Origin: Spongilla lacustris
Taxonomy: Eukaryota; Porifera; Demospongiae; Spongillida; Spongillidae
Direction: 5' to 3'
Assembly: GCA_949361645.1 (NCBI GenBank)
Contig: OX442416.1
Coordinates: 7,756,362-7,820,361, forward strand
DNA: 64,000 nt
Both the position numbers and the translations under genes were made by a program. The stretch's first letter is position 1. Each line of letters begins with the position of its first letter. This document shows, piece after piece, positions 1 through 11,800 of the stretch. Under the pieces are notes generated by a model, which made no database searches, was not told the DNA's origin, and was given only the letters and a program-made list of their open reading frames with translations.

Positions 1-22
1 TTACGATTGTCATGTTGCTTAC

Positions 23-465
23 TTATAACAGTTTGATACTTGCGACTGAGCATCCGCTTTGAAATGAGTAATTCTCTTAGTTTTTGTCTCTTTATTCCAC
101 ATTTCTTGCAAGGAGTTCTTAATTTCAAAGAGGTTTGACAAGTATAAGTACACAGATGGTATAGCAGTGGTTTGAATAGGAAGTGAAAACTCATCCTCTA
201 ATAGATTAACAATATCTTCCCAAACGCTTTCAAGATGCTCTTCATAATTTTTATTCTCACCATGAGCTTCATTAATATTCCCACATACTCCTTCATGAAT
301 AAAAGCCACCATTTTGGCAGTTTTAAAAATGCTTTGCTGCATTATGTTTGTATATATGTGCACTACCAAGCCATTTCTTATTGCTGAAACCTGTAGTGCA
401 TTGTCTGCACTGATATCACCACTAAAACCTTCAATCAACTTCTTAAAATCTTCTGCAGTCTTCAT
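23..465 (-). CDS. Exon of an unrecognised gene (runs off the left edge)
   Basis: A clear open frame starts at an ATG at 465 (minus) and stays open for about 147 codons. A good splice donor (GTAAGC, plus-strand 17-22) lies just before the in-frame stop, so the exon probably ends at 23 and the gene continues left of the window. The protein is acidic and helical-looking, beginning MKTAEDFKKLIEGFSGD, with no signal peptide, membrane segment or motif I recognise. The mixed, non-repetitive composition favours a real gene over a chance frame. No function is assigned. Confidence 0.5.
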
Positions 466-1302
466 CCTAATTTGGAAAAAGACACACTAACAGATCGTTG
501 CAGCATGCTAACATCTTAAAAGGGTTACATGTAGGGCTGTAAGCACACTGGAAAGTTGCACAGTCATGCGTTAGTTCCATTTTCGCGGCAATGTACAATA
601 TGATATCTGGGGACGAGTCACTACCTGAGAAAATCTGGGGTATGCCTTGGGCATCGCCCAAAAATTAAGGTATTTTCATAGTATGTAGATTTATAGCAAA
701 ACTGCGTTTAGAAATGCTTCTTTTTACGGTACCTCGAAAATAATGGTAGTCTTTATTTAGAGTTAAACTTTGTTATTGCAATACGGTACTCAAAGGTAAG
801 AAATGTTCTTAAAAAGTTGCAAAACTATGTTTTATGGGCAGTGCTTAACCACCTAATAACGTTTGACGTCAGTTGGCTTCATGAATAGCACGTGCCATAT
901 TTAAACACATAGGCTGTTGGATGACGCTTTGGGCATCAACCAAAGTTCGTGAAATTTGAAATCCATATAGATTAAGACCTGGGGAGTACCTAAATCTGAT
1001 CGGTTTCCCGGTACCTCTAAAGACAAAAAAGTTCTACCAAACCTAAAGGGTACATATTTTTTCTACGCGCCAGAAATTTTGAACAAAACGTTTCAAATAA
1101 ACCAGAGCTGTGTCATAGCATAGACAATGTATCGACATACCGATAAATCCAGAAACAGTCCACGACAGCCATCAAACGAACACAAACCAGCTTTTACTCG
1201 AATTTAATGCACCTGAACAATTTGCAACCCGCGTCACAATTTTTACTTAATATTGGATCACCAATATTTCGGTACTCGTACGTGAAATATGCCGGTACCT
1301 AG
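466..1302. other. Non-coding stretch, nothing recognised
   Basis: About 840 bases with no persuasive reading frame on either strand. It separates the minus-strand exon on the left from the plus-strand exon beginning at 1303, so it may hold promoter sequence for the former, but I see no TATA box or other clear signal. Confidence 0.4.
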
Positions 1303-1708
1303 CGTAAGGCTAGAGCTAAACGTCGAGCGGAATACCTCCAAAAGCGAGAGGAAATATTGAAAGAGCTATCGTCAGAAGAGAGCAAAGAAAAAGCTCGAGA
1401 ACGATATCATCGGAACCCCGAACCAAAACCAACCGCTGAGGAAGAACGATATCACCAGAACTCCGATCAAAAGCAAACTGCTGAGTGGGGAAAATATCAC
1501 AAGAACCCCGAGCCAATACTATCTTTAAAGCGGCAACGGTACAATGAGGCCATGAACAGTGCAGAACATCGCGACGATTCCATCGCTTCTCCTACGAAAA
1601 GAATGCGATTGCAAGAACGACCGACAGATCAACATGCTGCACGAAGCAAATGCTACCGCAAGCTAAGGATAATGGGCTTAGAAAGATATCTACCAATAAA
1701 CCCCAAAG
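1303..1708 (+). CDS. Exon with RYH-x-NPEP-type repeats
   Basis: An open frame without a local ATG is bounded by an acceptor (TAG at 1300-1302) and a donor (AAAG|GTACAT at 1709). It encodes a very basic, Lys/Arg/Glu-rich peptide with three imperfect repeats around RYHRNPEP, RYHQNSDQ and KYHKNPEP, followed by SPTKRMRLQ, a possible nuclear-localisation-like stretch. The exon ends in phase 1, and a frame-compatible continuation exists at 1816-1903. Similar RY-x-x-NPE repeats are, from memory, common in sponge and cnidarian mobile-element proteins, so a transposon-derived origin is plausible but not shown. Confidence 0.4.
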
Positions 1709-1815
1709 GTACATATGTTCGAATTCGACTGAGTGATACAATACGTATTTTGAACATGTACATGCATGCGTGCATGTATTATAAAATAATGTTTATAAAC
1801 CTTTGCGTTGCAAAG

Positions 1816-1903
1816 TCAACATGGACATATTACCAGGGCAACCTCATTCCTCCATCCTGCACATTCTCTCAGACGGTTCTATTCAGCTACTGTGTGGGGG
1901 AAG
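1816..1903 (+). CDS. Tentative next exon of the 1303 gene
   Basis: After an AAAG acceptor, the frame NMDILPGQPHSSILHILSDG joins in phase with the exon ending at 1708 and stays open to a weak donor (GTGTCA) at 1904. The only support is phase agreement and an open frame. It could equally be chance. Confidence 0.25.
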
Positions 1904-1954
1904 GTGTCATCCTACTGACAGCTCAGACATGTGTGGTTCTATCATTGTGGTCAT

Positions 1955-4230
1955 ACATACTATAGGTGTTACAGCAAGGTTGATGGGGGATCAAGGCAGA
2001 TATGGAGTCAGCAAGCCACATAGTTCTGCAGTAGTCTAAAGGCATTCTCCATTTGAAGACCTATTGAGGTATGCATAAGTGTCAATGGCCTGCCTGAGCC
2101 ATGACGTTTAGCCCTTCCCACTATTGTGTTCTGCCTGCATAATTTAATTCAATGTTTCTTTGAAGTGCACTGCGGTGACTGAATATGGCTTCTGTTTACT
2201 AAGCATGCTGTCCTGCTTGTATTGGAGTCTGCTTGTATTGCCTACATGTCTCCTGTAGTCCTGTTGCTACATATATGTCTTTGTCAACACCTCCAAGACT
2301 TGATTCTTCCATTCTGTTTTAACATTTTAGAATGCTTCCTAGCTGTGCAGGTCACATGTGTAACTTTGGAGAGGAAAACAAAGGTATGGATATAAAAATC
2401 ATGATACGCTATTTGACTGGTGTACTCCACGTATAGAAGAGTACATGAAGAGTACTGTACATCTACATGTATGGAGAAGATTGATATGGTCCTCCAGTGG
2501 TGCTACAAAAGTGAACAATAAGTGTGTGGTGCTTATCCTGAAATTGGAAATTGGATTAGTTTGGCAATGCAATGGCAGTTTAATGAAGGTATAGTGTGTG
2601 TCACATATGGAGATGCAGTCATCCTAATGACAGCTCATGATCAGACACATTTGACTATAAATGAGGTGGGAGGCAAAATTGTGTGTTATCATTGTGGTCA
2701 TACAATATAATATTTACTGTAGGTGTTACAGCCAGGTTGATGGGGGATCAAAGCAGACATGGAGGCAGCAAGCCACATAGTTCTGCAGAATTTTAAGGGC
2801 ATTCTCCATTTGAAGACCTTTTGAGGTATGCATAGGTCTCAATGGCTTGCCTGAGCATGCCGCCCTTCCCACTATGTGTTCTGCTGTTAGCTGATATGGC
2901 TTTAATGTTCTGGATATAGTGTAAAGATGTTGGTCCAATATCAAGGTAAATGAATGCCGCATTGAGTTGAGTGTATTAGTCATGTTTCTTTATCTACTCT
3001 GTAGAGATGTGCGTCAGTGTCTTCTGTCAGTTGCAAAAATGGTGGTGTGACATTTGGTTCTGAGCCTCTACCAACACCAGAAAAAAAATAGCAGCTGTAC
3101 GGAACACCACCAAGATACAGCAGTGGGTCCTACAGCTACCAGTCTGCCTCCCTGCAAATGAGCAATCAGCTACCATGGGAGAGACACTCGTAGGGGAGCT
3201 ACCAGCACCCATATTACCTTATTTCTCCATACCCCAGTCATTTGTCAATTGGTACACAATGAAGCTACAAGCTGTAAATAAAAAAGAAAAAGGTAATGGT
3301 GGTGTACAGGTGACATTTACTGAGCCACTACCAACACCAGGTTAAAGAGCTTTGAAAGAAAGAACAAAAGCTTAATGGAACATCAGTAAGACACTGCATT
3401 CATCGTTCGAAGTGACGTAAGTGTCTAGTAACAGGTGGGGAGAAGGAAGTGCCTGTATATGGGCTTGTAGAGTGTTTACCAGGTACATGTACAGCCATCA
3501 CTTTGTAGATTGCAGTAAATGCATGTTTGTATTCATTGCTTTTTTGAACATCTCAGGATTTCAGAAAAGGGGGGTTGTTATCATTAATAATAAGACGAGT
3601 GGAGGGGGGGGGGGGGTTTCTGTTGCGTACAACTGCAAGGGAGAAAAAAAAAGTGAATTTGGACAAAAGGGGGGGTTGCAACCCCCCCCCCCCCTGTATC
3701 TGCTCCTGCATCTTATCTGATGACAAAACATATATTTAGGTCTGCTGGAGTTGATATGGCTTCTGTTTACCTGAACTAAGGTATCTACACTCAACAAATT
3801 AAAGCAATTTATTTGCTCATGTATACATGTAACTTTACAGTGTTGTTGCAGTCCATCAACACTTCTAAGATTTCATTTGAACACTTACTGTGTGCAGGTC
3901 ACAACTAAAAGTAAAGGTATGATATAAAGATGATGATTCACTATTTCACTGGTGTACTCTACATATATAGGAGGATGACAGTAGTGTTTGAATGATGTTG
4001 GTCCTGAAATTTTTGAGAGGCTTAGGTTGGCAATGCAATATGATGATGGCATGTACTGTGGAGATTGTTCAGTGGATTTAGGGACCAGACTTGGTGATGG
4101 TTGTGTACAATGTAGGTGTGTGGAGTTAGTGATGGTGCATCACACTTTTCATGGATCAGATTTGTTGAAGCTTCCTCCAGAATGTAATAAGTGGAGTGCT
4201 TATATTTGGTCCTTGATTGGAGTTCAGCTG
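1955..4230 (+). repeat. Degenerate internal duplications of exon-like pieces
   Basis: Several pieces occur twice. A 60-odd base exon-like block preceded by TAG and encoding GVTARLMGDQ recurs at about 1964-2030 and 2722-2790, with shared downstream sequence. The promoter-like or intronic text around 2300-2460 recurs at about 3855-3990. A block ending in EPLPTP recurs at about 3030-3075 and 3296-3345. Between the latter two, a frame running from AAVRNTTK to KKEKG (about 3090-3291) is open and bounded by splice-like signals. This looks like an old tandem-duplicated multi-exon locus, now partly decayed. The poly-G and poly-C runs at about 3604-3617 and 3680-3695 interrupt it. Confidence 0.4.
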
Positions 4231-4898
4231 ACATGGCTGGTGGTGACTTGAAAATGTTGGTGTTTTGCAACTCAGAATGGACTGTTGCAGTTGTTGTGTG
4301 TATTGGAGCAGGATTGTTAGTCTGTTTTTGCCGCAGAATGTGGATTTTTGCCTGCCCCCTGCTCAAGCCTGTGTATACCTATGGTGTCATGATTTCAGAC
4401 ATTGATAGTAGGCTCTGGAAGTAGTTGCTATGTTGTGTTGTAGTCATGGTGTGCATCATGTGACACTGACACCAATTGGGTCTGGGGGAGTAGCAGTAAC
4501 AATGTAATATTAATTTATGACGCGATAATACATTGCACATCAAAAAAGAGTGACTGAACCTTCCTGGGATGACAACTGTACATTAAAGGGCTAGCACCGC
4601 AATGATACTGATGGGCGAAACAAGCGTATGGCAACAGATTTTAGCCCCCTACATGTGTACTAAAAATGTCTTTTAGACACATGTCCAGATATCACAGCCT
4701 TTGATACGCAAGCATGAATCGATTAAGCTACCAGGCTCTACTCTTTCTCAGTCTCATACCCAGACCCAAATGTACGTAACAATGATCATTGTTTGCACAG
4801 TCTTGGGCTGTTTCCGCATAGCGGTGATGTATCCATCTGCTGCTGCAAACGGGTCTGGGGCCGAGACTAATAATCGGGTATGAACAAAAATTAATGAA

Positions 4899-5181
4899 AC
4901 AAGTAAATAAAAAACATTCTCTATGAGAAAGTTGGTGGCATATAGGATTTGAAGGCAATGGTGGTGTAAAAAGGAAGGAAACAAGGGTCTAATAATAAGA
5001 GAAAATGGAATAGTCCTATATTTAGCACATGAACATCCTACATGTAGAAATGTGCTAAATATAGGACTATTGCATTTTCTCTTATTATTAGACCCTTTTT
5101 TCCTTCCTTTTTACACCACCATTGCCTTCAAATCCTATATGCCACCAACTTTCTCATAGAGAATGTTTTTTATTTACTTGT
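4899..5181. mobile_element. Fold-back (inverted-repeat) element A
   Basis: Two arms of about 130 bases (roughly 4899-5029 and 5051-5181) are near-perfect reverse complements around a short loop. The outermost bases are ACAAGTAAATAAAAAACATT on the left and the complement on the right. There is no coding content. The arms contain AAAAAGGAAGGAAACAAGG, which is also present in the fold-back at 38353-38716, suggesting a common family. I see no clear target-site duplication. Confidence 0.8.
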
Positions 5182-5669
5182 ACAATAATGTTGTTCTGTG
5201 CATGCATGCATGGCGGTGGCAGTACAGAGTATCTGCTGCACTATGCCACTTCCTCCTACAACTTCAGCAATACCATGCCCTTCCCCCTAAGTAGTCTGAC
5301 TGTAGTGGTCATTCTCCATTTCATCCCTAAACGTAATAAGATCTGTCAGATCATGCGAAAGTAATTCCATATCGCAAGAACATCGCCCCCCATTTATTCA
5401 AACCCATAATTACTTATACATGGGGCAGTCCTGCAGCATGCTCCCATGTGACCGTGTGGAGTGATAGGAAGGTGCTAATACAGTGAAAGAATTCCATATT
5501 TGCACTTATTTAAATTAGCATCCGTAAGCATCCGTTTATGCCAATTCACGATACATTTGGCTTCCGTTGTGATATGTCCGTCCTGTTCAGGGTAGCGTCA
5601 TCTATTTCCTTATAGGACCATTGAACATAATCAGTTGAATCAGCGTCTGGTATTAAACCGAACTACATG

Positions 5670-5677
5670 TATATAAA
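5670..5677 (+). promoter_or_regulatory. TATA box of the FGF-like gene
   Basis: TATATAAA lies about 55 bases before the ATG at 5733. The same box with the same downstream context occurs at 7577-7584 in the duplicated promoter copy, and about 250 bases upstream of it are also shared. Conservation of this block between the two copies supports a promoter role. Confidence 0.6.
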
Positions 5678-5732
5678 TGCAAACATCACAGCACGATAAG
5701 ACAGCAAAATAAGATCCGTCGTGTTAGAAAGA

Positions 5733-6292
5733 ATGGTAAATTATCGTAACCTTGTCACTGCTATATGCAGCATCGTCCTCATCGCGCTTTGTAAGGATAC
5801 TCATACGTTGCCTGTGACAGCAAGGGCAGCTGCTGAAGAGGTGAGGCTGCTTAGCCAGCAATCGGGACACTTCGTTCGAGTGTCCGAAAACGGAGATATC
5901 AAAGCAAACGCAAATAGAAATTCGGCAACCGTGTTTTTAAAATACCTTAAAGACTCTAATGTTCAATTGGAAGTAATGGACAAGCACGGGGTATTTCTAA
6001 TGCTACAGATTGTCAACCAATCAGAGTCATCCGATGCGGGCACTAATGAGACGAGTTTGGTACCACTCAATGCAACAGAGAGCAGTGGTGGTCATGAATA
6101 TTCCCTGGTGTTGGCACTGCCACTGATACAAGCCTAACGAGATGGGAAAAAACAGGACCGGCAAATACTCTAAAGAGTCTCGATGGAGATTCAGATTGCT
6201 ATATAGCCTTTGAATCAAATGGTGAAGTAGCGGGTCCATGCAACCTATCGTCCTCAGATCCGAAGTGTGTAGTGACAATGATCAAGATTTGA
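5733..6292 (+). CDS. Secreted FGF-like beta-trefoil protein
   Basis: ATG 5733 opens a 119-codon frame with a clear signal peptide (hydrophobic LVTAICSIVLIAL, residues about 6-18). It continues into VRLLSQQSGHFVRVSENGDI, which resembles the first strands of the FGF beta-trefoil (RLY-x-x-x-GYFLRI-x-x-DG). The downstream frame DCYIAFESNGEVAGPC to VVTMIKI (stop 6290-6292) resembles the FGF strand YVALKRTG and the following core. The frames differ, but a GT-CAG intron of about 65-68 bases (donor near 6088-6091, acceptor 6154-6155) joins them in phase, giving about 164 residues, a normal FGF size. A poly(A) signal follows. FGF/IL-1 superfamily ligands act extracellularly on receptors. Family assignment is by weak similarity; a frameshifted pseudogene is the alternative. 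Confidence 0.5.
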
Positions 6293-6386
6293 CTACGAAA
6301 CAGAGATATTACAAGAGCGCCTATTTAGTCCCGTACAGTCCGATGCACCTGATGGGTTATGTTTTATAGAAATGTTCATATCACTT

Positions 6387-6392
6387 AATAAA
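6387..6392 (+). terminator. Poly(A) signal AATAAA
   Basis: A canonical AATAAA lies about 95 bases after the stop at 6292 and suits the 3' end of the FGF-like gene. Confidence 0.5.
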
Positions 6393-7330
6393 TATTTTTA
6401 AATTGATCAGTGTACATGTATCAATTGCAATCTCTAATGTTGAGTTTATTTTGTCAGTATTGTACATGTATAGATGCTGATAACGCAATGCTGCAATGGC
6501 TAAATAATGCAGCTACATCAAAAGATTGATAATAAAACCTGCAGATGCACTTGCACCAGTGCAACTCCAGGCGGTGATGATTACTAGAAACGCATGAAAA
6601 ATAAAATAAGTTTTATGTCCATAAAACTGAATTCTTCGTTGAAAAAAGATATACACACGTAAATGTATGTACATGTATATCTTCGTAACGTTACAACCAT
6701 TTCAAATTTAGTACACTTGTTCCCACATCATCTCTTTTTCAGTATGGAAACCGATTTTTGTGCACTAATATCGCTAACCCATAGGGTTAAAATTGCAATT
6801 CCACATTTTTTCACGTGCATGGAGAAATGTGGAATAACAATCTATATGTTAATGCGTCGCACACGTTGGGACGTACATGTACATAGAAATGAGTCCTGTA
6901 GCCATATTGAGATTTGTGCATATCTTCATTTATACGTCATCAATTACGGAGATGCAGTTGAGCACAATACATGTATATATGTGTACATGTACGCTTTCCC
7001 AAATCACCACCTCGGCTCGCATACACTGAGCGGGAATGCTTCATTGGCGCATCTCTGGTCCGCGTAATGACGTTCAACTCTAACCCATTGAGTTATAAAT
7101 CATTTGCGCTGATTCAGAAGGTTTGGAACATAATTAGGGCACAAAAATCAATTTCCAGAAAGAGATTAGCTATAGAATTATATATCTAATTATAGTTATA
7201 ATAATATATATATATATATATATAAATCACTACTGATTGACTGCAATTTTGTTTCTGCCGGTTATTGTCACTGGCAATGAAGCCGCTAAGCATGCACGTT
7301 GGCAGTTGCGGGTCATACGTGTTTTGAACC
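6393..7330. other. Non-coding stretch with a TA microsatellite
   Basis: No supported gene. It includes an AT-rich simple repeat at about 7201-7224 and several TACATGTA palindromes. A 134-codon open frame at 6663-7067 has composition typical of chance (rich in His, Tyr, Cys and Val) and no splice or promoter support. Confidence 0.4.
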
Positions 7331-7334
7331 AGTA

Positions 7335-7713
7335 CAAATCATTACATGGGGCAGTCCTGCAGCATACTCCCATGTGACCGAGCGGAGTAATAGGAAGGTG
7401 TTAATACAGCATTTATGCCAATTCACATGATCATTTGGCTTCCGTTGTGATATGTCCGTCCTGTTCAGGTTGCGTCATTGCAATCGTGATAGCGGTTATC
7501 TATTCCCGTATATATATAGGTCCTTTTTAATAGTAACTTCGTAGAATATCCGCATTTCGAACACTGGTAACAGAACTATATAAATATAAACATCACGGCA
7601 CGAACAGACAACAAAATAAGATCGCGTCGTGTAAGAATGGGAAACTGTCGTAATCGTTTCACTACATGTATAATGTGGAGAAATGGGGGAATGCACACTA
7701 CAATCGTATAACT
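7335..7713 (+). pseudogene. Truncated copy of the FGF-like promoter and start
   Basis: This repeats the sequence upstream of the FGF-like gene (about 5401-5760) with small indels: the block from CATGGGGCAGTCCTGCAGCA, the GGCTTCCGTTGTGATATGTC block, the TATA box (7577-7584) and the leader. A start codon at 7637 begins MGNCRNRF, matching MVNYRNLV. Similarity ends after about 13 codons, and a dispersed repeat beginning CAGTGGCGGATCC follows at 7714. It is a duplicated promoter plus 5' end whose body has been lost or replaced. Confidence 0.65.
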
Positions 7714-7950
7714 CAGTGGCGGATCCAGGATTTCGGCGAAGTGCAATAAATGATGTGATCCTTTAGTGTTTTTAAAAGTTGAACTCCAATTCAGTATATT
7801 GGCTTTTTCAGTAGTAACTAAAGAATTTTCAGTTGACCTAAAAAGTTGGCGTGCATGGGGTAATTTCATGTTTCTCTTGCAACTAAACTATGCTTTTTAA
7901 GAAGCTGTAGTATTGGTGATGTGTCAATGTGTGTAAACACGTATTATGGT
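7680..7950 (-). repeat. Dispersed repeat, third copy (inverted)
   Basis: This is the reverse complement of sequence at about 29495-29790 and, in part, 28890-29040. It carries the hAT-like terminal motif CAGTGGCGGATCCAGG at 7714. The copy shares both the terminal motif and flanking text (CCCATTTCTCCA) with the other copies. Confidence 0.65.
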
Positions 7951-8880
7951 CTTGCATGCTGTGGATCATATCCAGAAATGAGCGGTCAAAGGGAAAGCTA
8001 ATTAATTCGCGGTTTGCGAATCAACGAATATTCCCGTATAACTTCCCATAGACATGTATGGGGTACTTCAATACCAAGCACACCAGATTTTTCTCAGCAT
8101 TTGCCAAAGGGGATTGTTAGTACACTACATTTGCCATGATTTTTAGTGGGGTCGCCGTATTTTTCCTATTTAAGGCGTCGCTTCCCTAGGATTGTCATAA
8201 CATTGTCCTCAATGTACACGTAGTCAATGGGTGCGTTTTCTCATTACAAATTCTATGACCATTTGTGTCAATACCTTTACGACTTGATAATTTGCCAAAG
8301 GAGAAACATGTAGCTAGTGCATCGAAGAACTATAATATATATTGAAAAGTAGGTCTTTGTATTTTAAAATCGGCTTCCATAATTGAAAGAAGTATTCTAT
8401 ATTGAGTCTCCGTCTCGTGCCCTCAAAATCGACTCACGCGCGGGACAAGGCAAAATTATGAGTATCCCACGGCTGTTCAGTACGTGACATTAGGTTTTGA
8501 AATTAGATCGTAAGGTTTGAATTACGGTATATGTATAAAAATGGTCGCCATAAAGCTCATTAACTGACACTTAACTTCGAAGGTCACTTGTACTTGGCCC
8601 TTTCTACCAAAGCAAAAACCAATAACAGGTTTATGTTTAGAAAACATCTGAAATATTATAGCACTATTTGCGCAATCAAATACTATAACTTAAGCAATGC
8701 ACTTATGGCCACGCATACGGGCGCTTCTAAACAAAACTAAAACTACCACGTGTTCACTTTCATACGGTAAAAAAGTGCTCTTATTAAATCGGCTGTAAAA
8801 CGCACTGCAGAAAGAGAAAGAATCGGTAAGTCATTTAATGAATTCAGCTTCGTACTACGCACCTGCAAACTAGTTGTAAA
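7951..8880. other. Upstream region of the RAG1-N/DDE gene
   Basis: No gene recognised. It immediately precedes the start at 8881 and may contain that gene's promoter. No terminal inverted repeat matching the 3' side of the gene could be found by eye. Confidence 0.3.
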
Positions 8881-11800
8881 ATGTCTTACAAAATCATGAA
8901 TAATTTTCACGTCACGAGAGCCGCAATGGAACAGCACAAGTGTCAATTGGATAATTTGTGCCGGTTATGTGGTTGCAAACCATCTAAACGCCGTAAACAA
9001 GCAACAATGGCAAAAAAGCGGCCCTCTTACATGTTCATGTGTGCGGAGTTTCATGAAGAGCTACTGTCGGCCTTTCACATAGACACACAAAAAGACAGTC
9101 CTGAGATCCACCCCCCTAAGTTCTGCAACAAGTGCTACGTGATGATGAAACGTGCAACAGTTGCATCACAAAGCCAAACACCATACACATGTCCGCTGGA
9201 GCCATATGACTGGAGTAACCATACTGTCAGCACCTGCAAGGTAGTGTGCAAAAAAAAAAAAAAAAAAAAAAACTTTCACAATTCATTCTTCTTTCACCAT
9301 AGGGTTGTAACAGGAATATGCCATTTTACATGACTCGGTGGTGGAAACCAGAAGCATGTGGCAGTACTCCAGCTGACACTGTACAGCACATAAAGGCAAT
9401 AGCACCACAAAAAGTCATTAAAAATCCAAACCAACCACTATTGGCTACAACACAGGTGCTATCTGCTATGGATGAGTTGATATGTCCTATTTGTCTTGAT
9501 GTGCTAAGACAACCAATTCAACTCCCATGTGACAGGCTTGTATGTGCCACATGCCTAATTGAGTGGATCCATTTGAATGCTACGTACTGCCCTTGCTGTC
9601 ACTCCACAACACCACTGACCAGCAAAAATCTCAAACCAGCTGCACGTATCATTCAGCTGCTCCTGTATGATGTTATGGTGTGCTGTAGGTCATGTGATAG
9701 AAGCATCGAAGCCATCGAGCATGACTCACATCGTTGTACTGAATCTGTAACCAGACAAGAGATGCAACTTGTCAGCAAGGTAGTGCACAAGATGCTTGAT
9801 GCTTCCAAGGAGAACATCATTCAGATAAATACTGGTGGAACTGTAAGTAAATAAAATTGATAAATGGTATGAATGATTTATATACTTACCCCTACTCACA
9901 GCCTCTGAAACTGGCTCGCATTACATCTCCTAAATCACCCCCTGATCAGCTCAGCCAACGTACCCGCAAAAGACGTATTCATGAGGTCCAAAACATACAA
10001 AGCATCATAGGGGTCAATTCCAAGGGTTCTGAACTCATACTTGGGGATGAGATCAGGGTACTGAGTGTGGAAAAGAAACAGGAATTACTTCACAGTGCTG
10101 GGGTCCAAATTGAAATGCTACCAATGCAAGGGCTTGCAATAAAATCCATGCTAGCCATCCCATGGTACAGACTGAGAATCCTCCGTAGGTACATTGGGTA
10201 CATTGAGGTACATAGGATCGTTCATGTATGTGTATGAAAAAATTTCTGCATTTATACAGATGGTTAAAACAGGCTGGAGTGTACATTGGCAGCGAAGGAA
10301 AGCAGCGTGCTCTTGCGCATGAGTTTATAGGTGACAACCTCATGGTGGAGTTGGCCCCCTTCTCTTTCAAACTGCCTGATGGGGGCGAAGAACTACGTGG
10401 TGCAGCATATGGCTACACGCCCAGCCTAATCCAGAAGATCAAGCAACTTCTGGAACAGAATGAAAGGTCAGTACACGTGACAAATAAAATGTGAGTTGTG
10501 CAATTGCGTGACTTCCTTTCAGGGAGGATACGCTTGTGTGGTATGATGGAATCATACCAAAAGATGAAGTGTGGATTAAGCTTGGTGGTGACAAAGGGGG
10601 TGGCATGTTCAAGATGAACTTTCAAATTGTGAACACTCAATCACTCAACTCTGTTCATAATACGTGTGTGTTTTCCTGCTTCGAGGCAGATGACACAGTG
10701 ACAAACCTACATGTGGCACTTGACAAGTTTAGAACAGAGGTGACTCAAATGTGCATCATGAAATGGAAGTAAGTTGCAATTGGCCCAGAAGTTTTGAGCA
10801 AGCATGATATAGTTTATGTCTATATGATACTGTAAACAAAGGATGTACTCCCTGAAAGTGTTTCTCAGCGGTGACCTTGAGTTTCTCAGTCAAATATATG
10901 GACTATCAGGTGCATCAGGTATACATTCAGTGCTTAACCATTCACAATCACTGAGCAGCTTGACATTTCTTAAATGCAGGGAAACAGCCATGTTTATTAT
11001 GTCATATTACTCTTGATGAGCTACGAAACCCCTCTACACGAAAAGGTCCATGCACTCCTCGCACTCTAGACACAATTCTGCTTGACCACCAAAACTTTAT
11101 GGATGATGGAGGGGATATTAAGCGTGCAAAGGAGTACAATAACTGCAAACAAGATCCCTTTTTTAACATTCCTTTGTCTCAGGTAAATGTATAATTATAA
11201 TATAAAATCCGATTATGAATTTACATATATATATATACATGTAGGTTTGCTTACCTGGTCTGCATATAACACAAGGGATCTTTCAGAAACTCTTTTCCCT
11301 TTTTGAAGAATTCTGCCATACACTTGATCTGATGCTTGCGATGTACTGGCAATCCTCTCCAATCAGCAAATCTCAATATGATGTGTACTCTGGGGCACTG
11401 AGAGAGATAAATAACGCTAACATTGAACTGGAGCAGCTGCACCAAGAGGAGGCCACGTTGCAACAGCTAGCAACATACAGTGCACTAGTTGCTGGCAGCA
11501 GCACACCGATCACTGCAGGACTCCTGGAACTTTCTGCGAAATGTCATGAGGTGGTTAAAAGACAGGTATATGCACTATTTTAGGCACTATTGATTTACCA
11601 TTCAATTCTGAGTTCCTACCCCTTAGGAAGCCAGAATCAAAGGTTTACAAGAAACCATTGATAAGTCCTTTAATCTAGATGATGGACCTTGTATCAAGAG
11701 CCTTCAATTCACTTGGTGTGTGCCGTCAGCGTTATTATGGTGGAATTTTTGTGGGGAATCATGTACACACGATTCTCAAGGTATTTTTTACACTATATGC

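Noticed and set aside
6663..7067. 134-codon plus-strand frame
   Set aside because: Composition looks random, no splice or promoter signals, and it overlaps TACATGTA-rich intergenic DNA.
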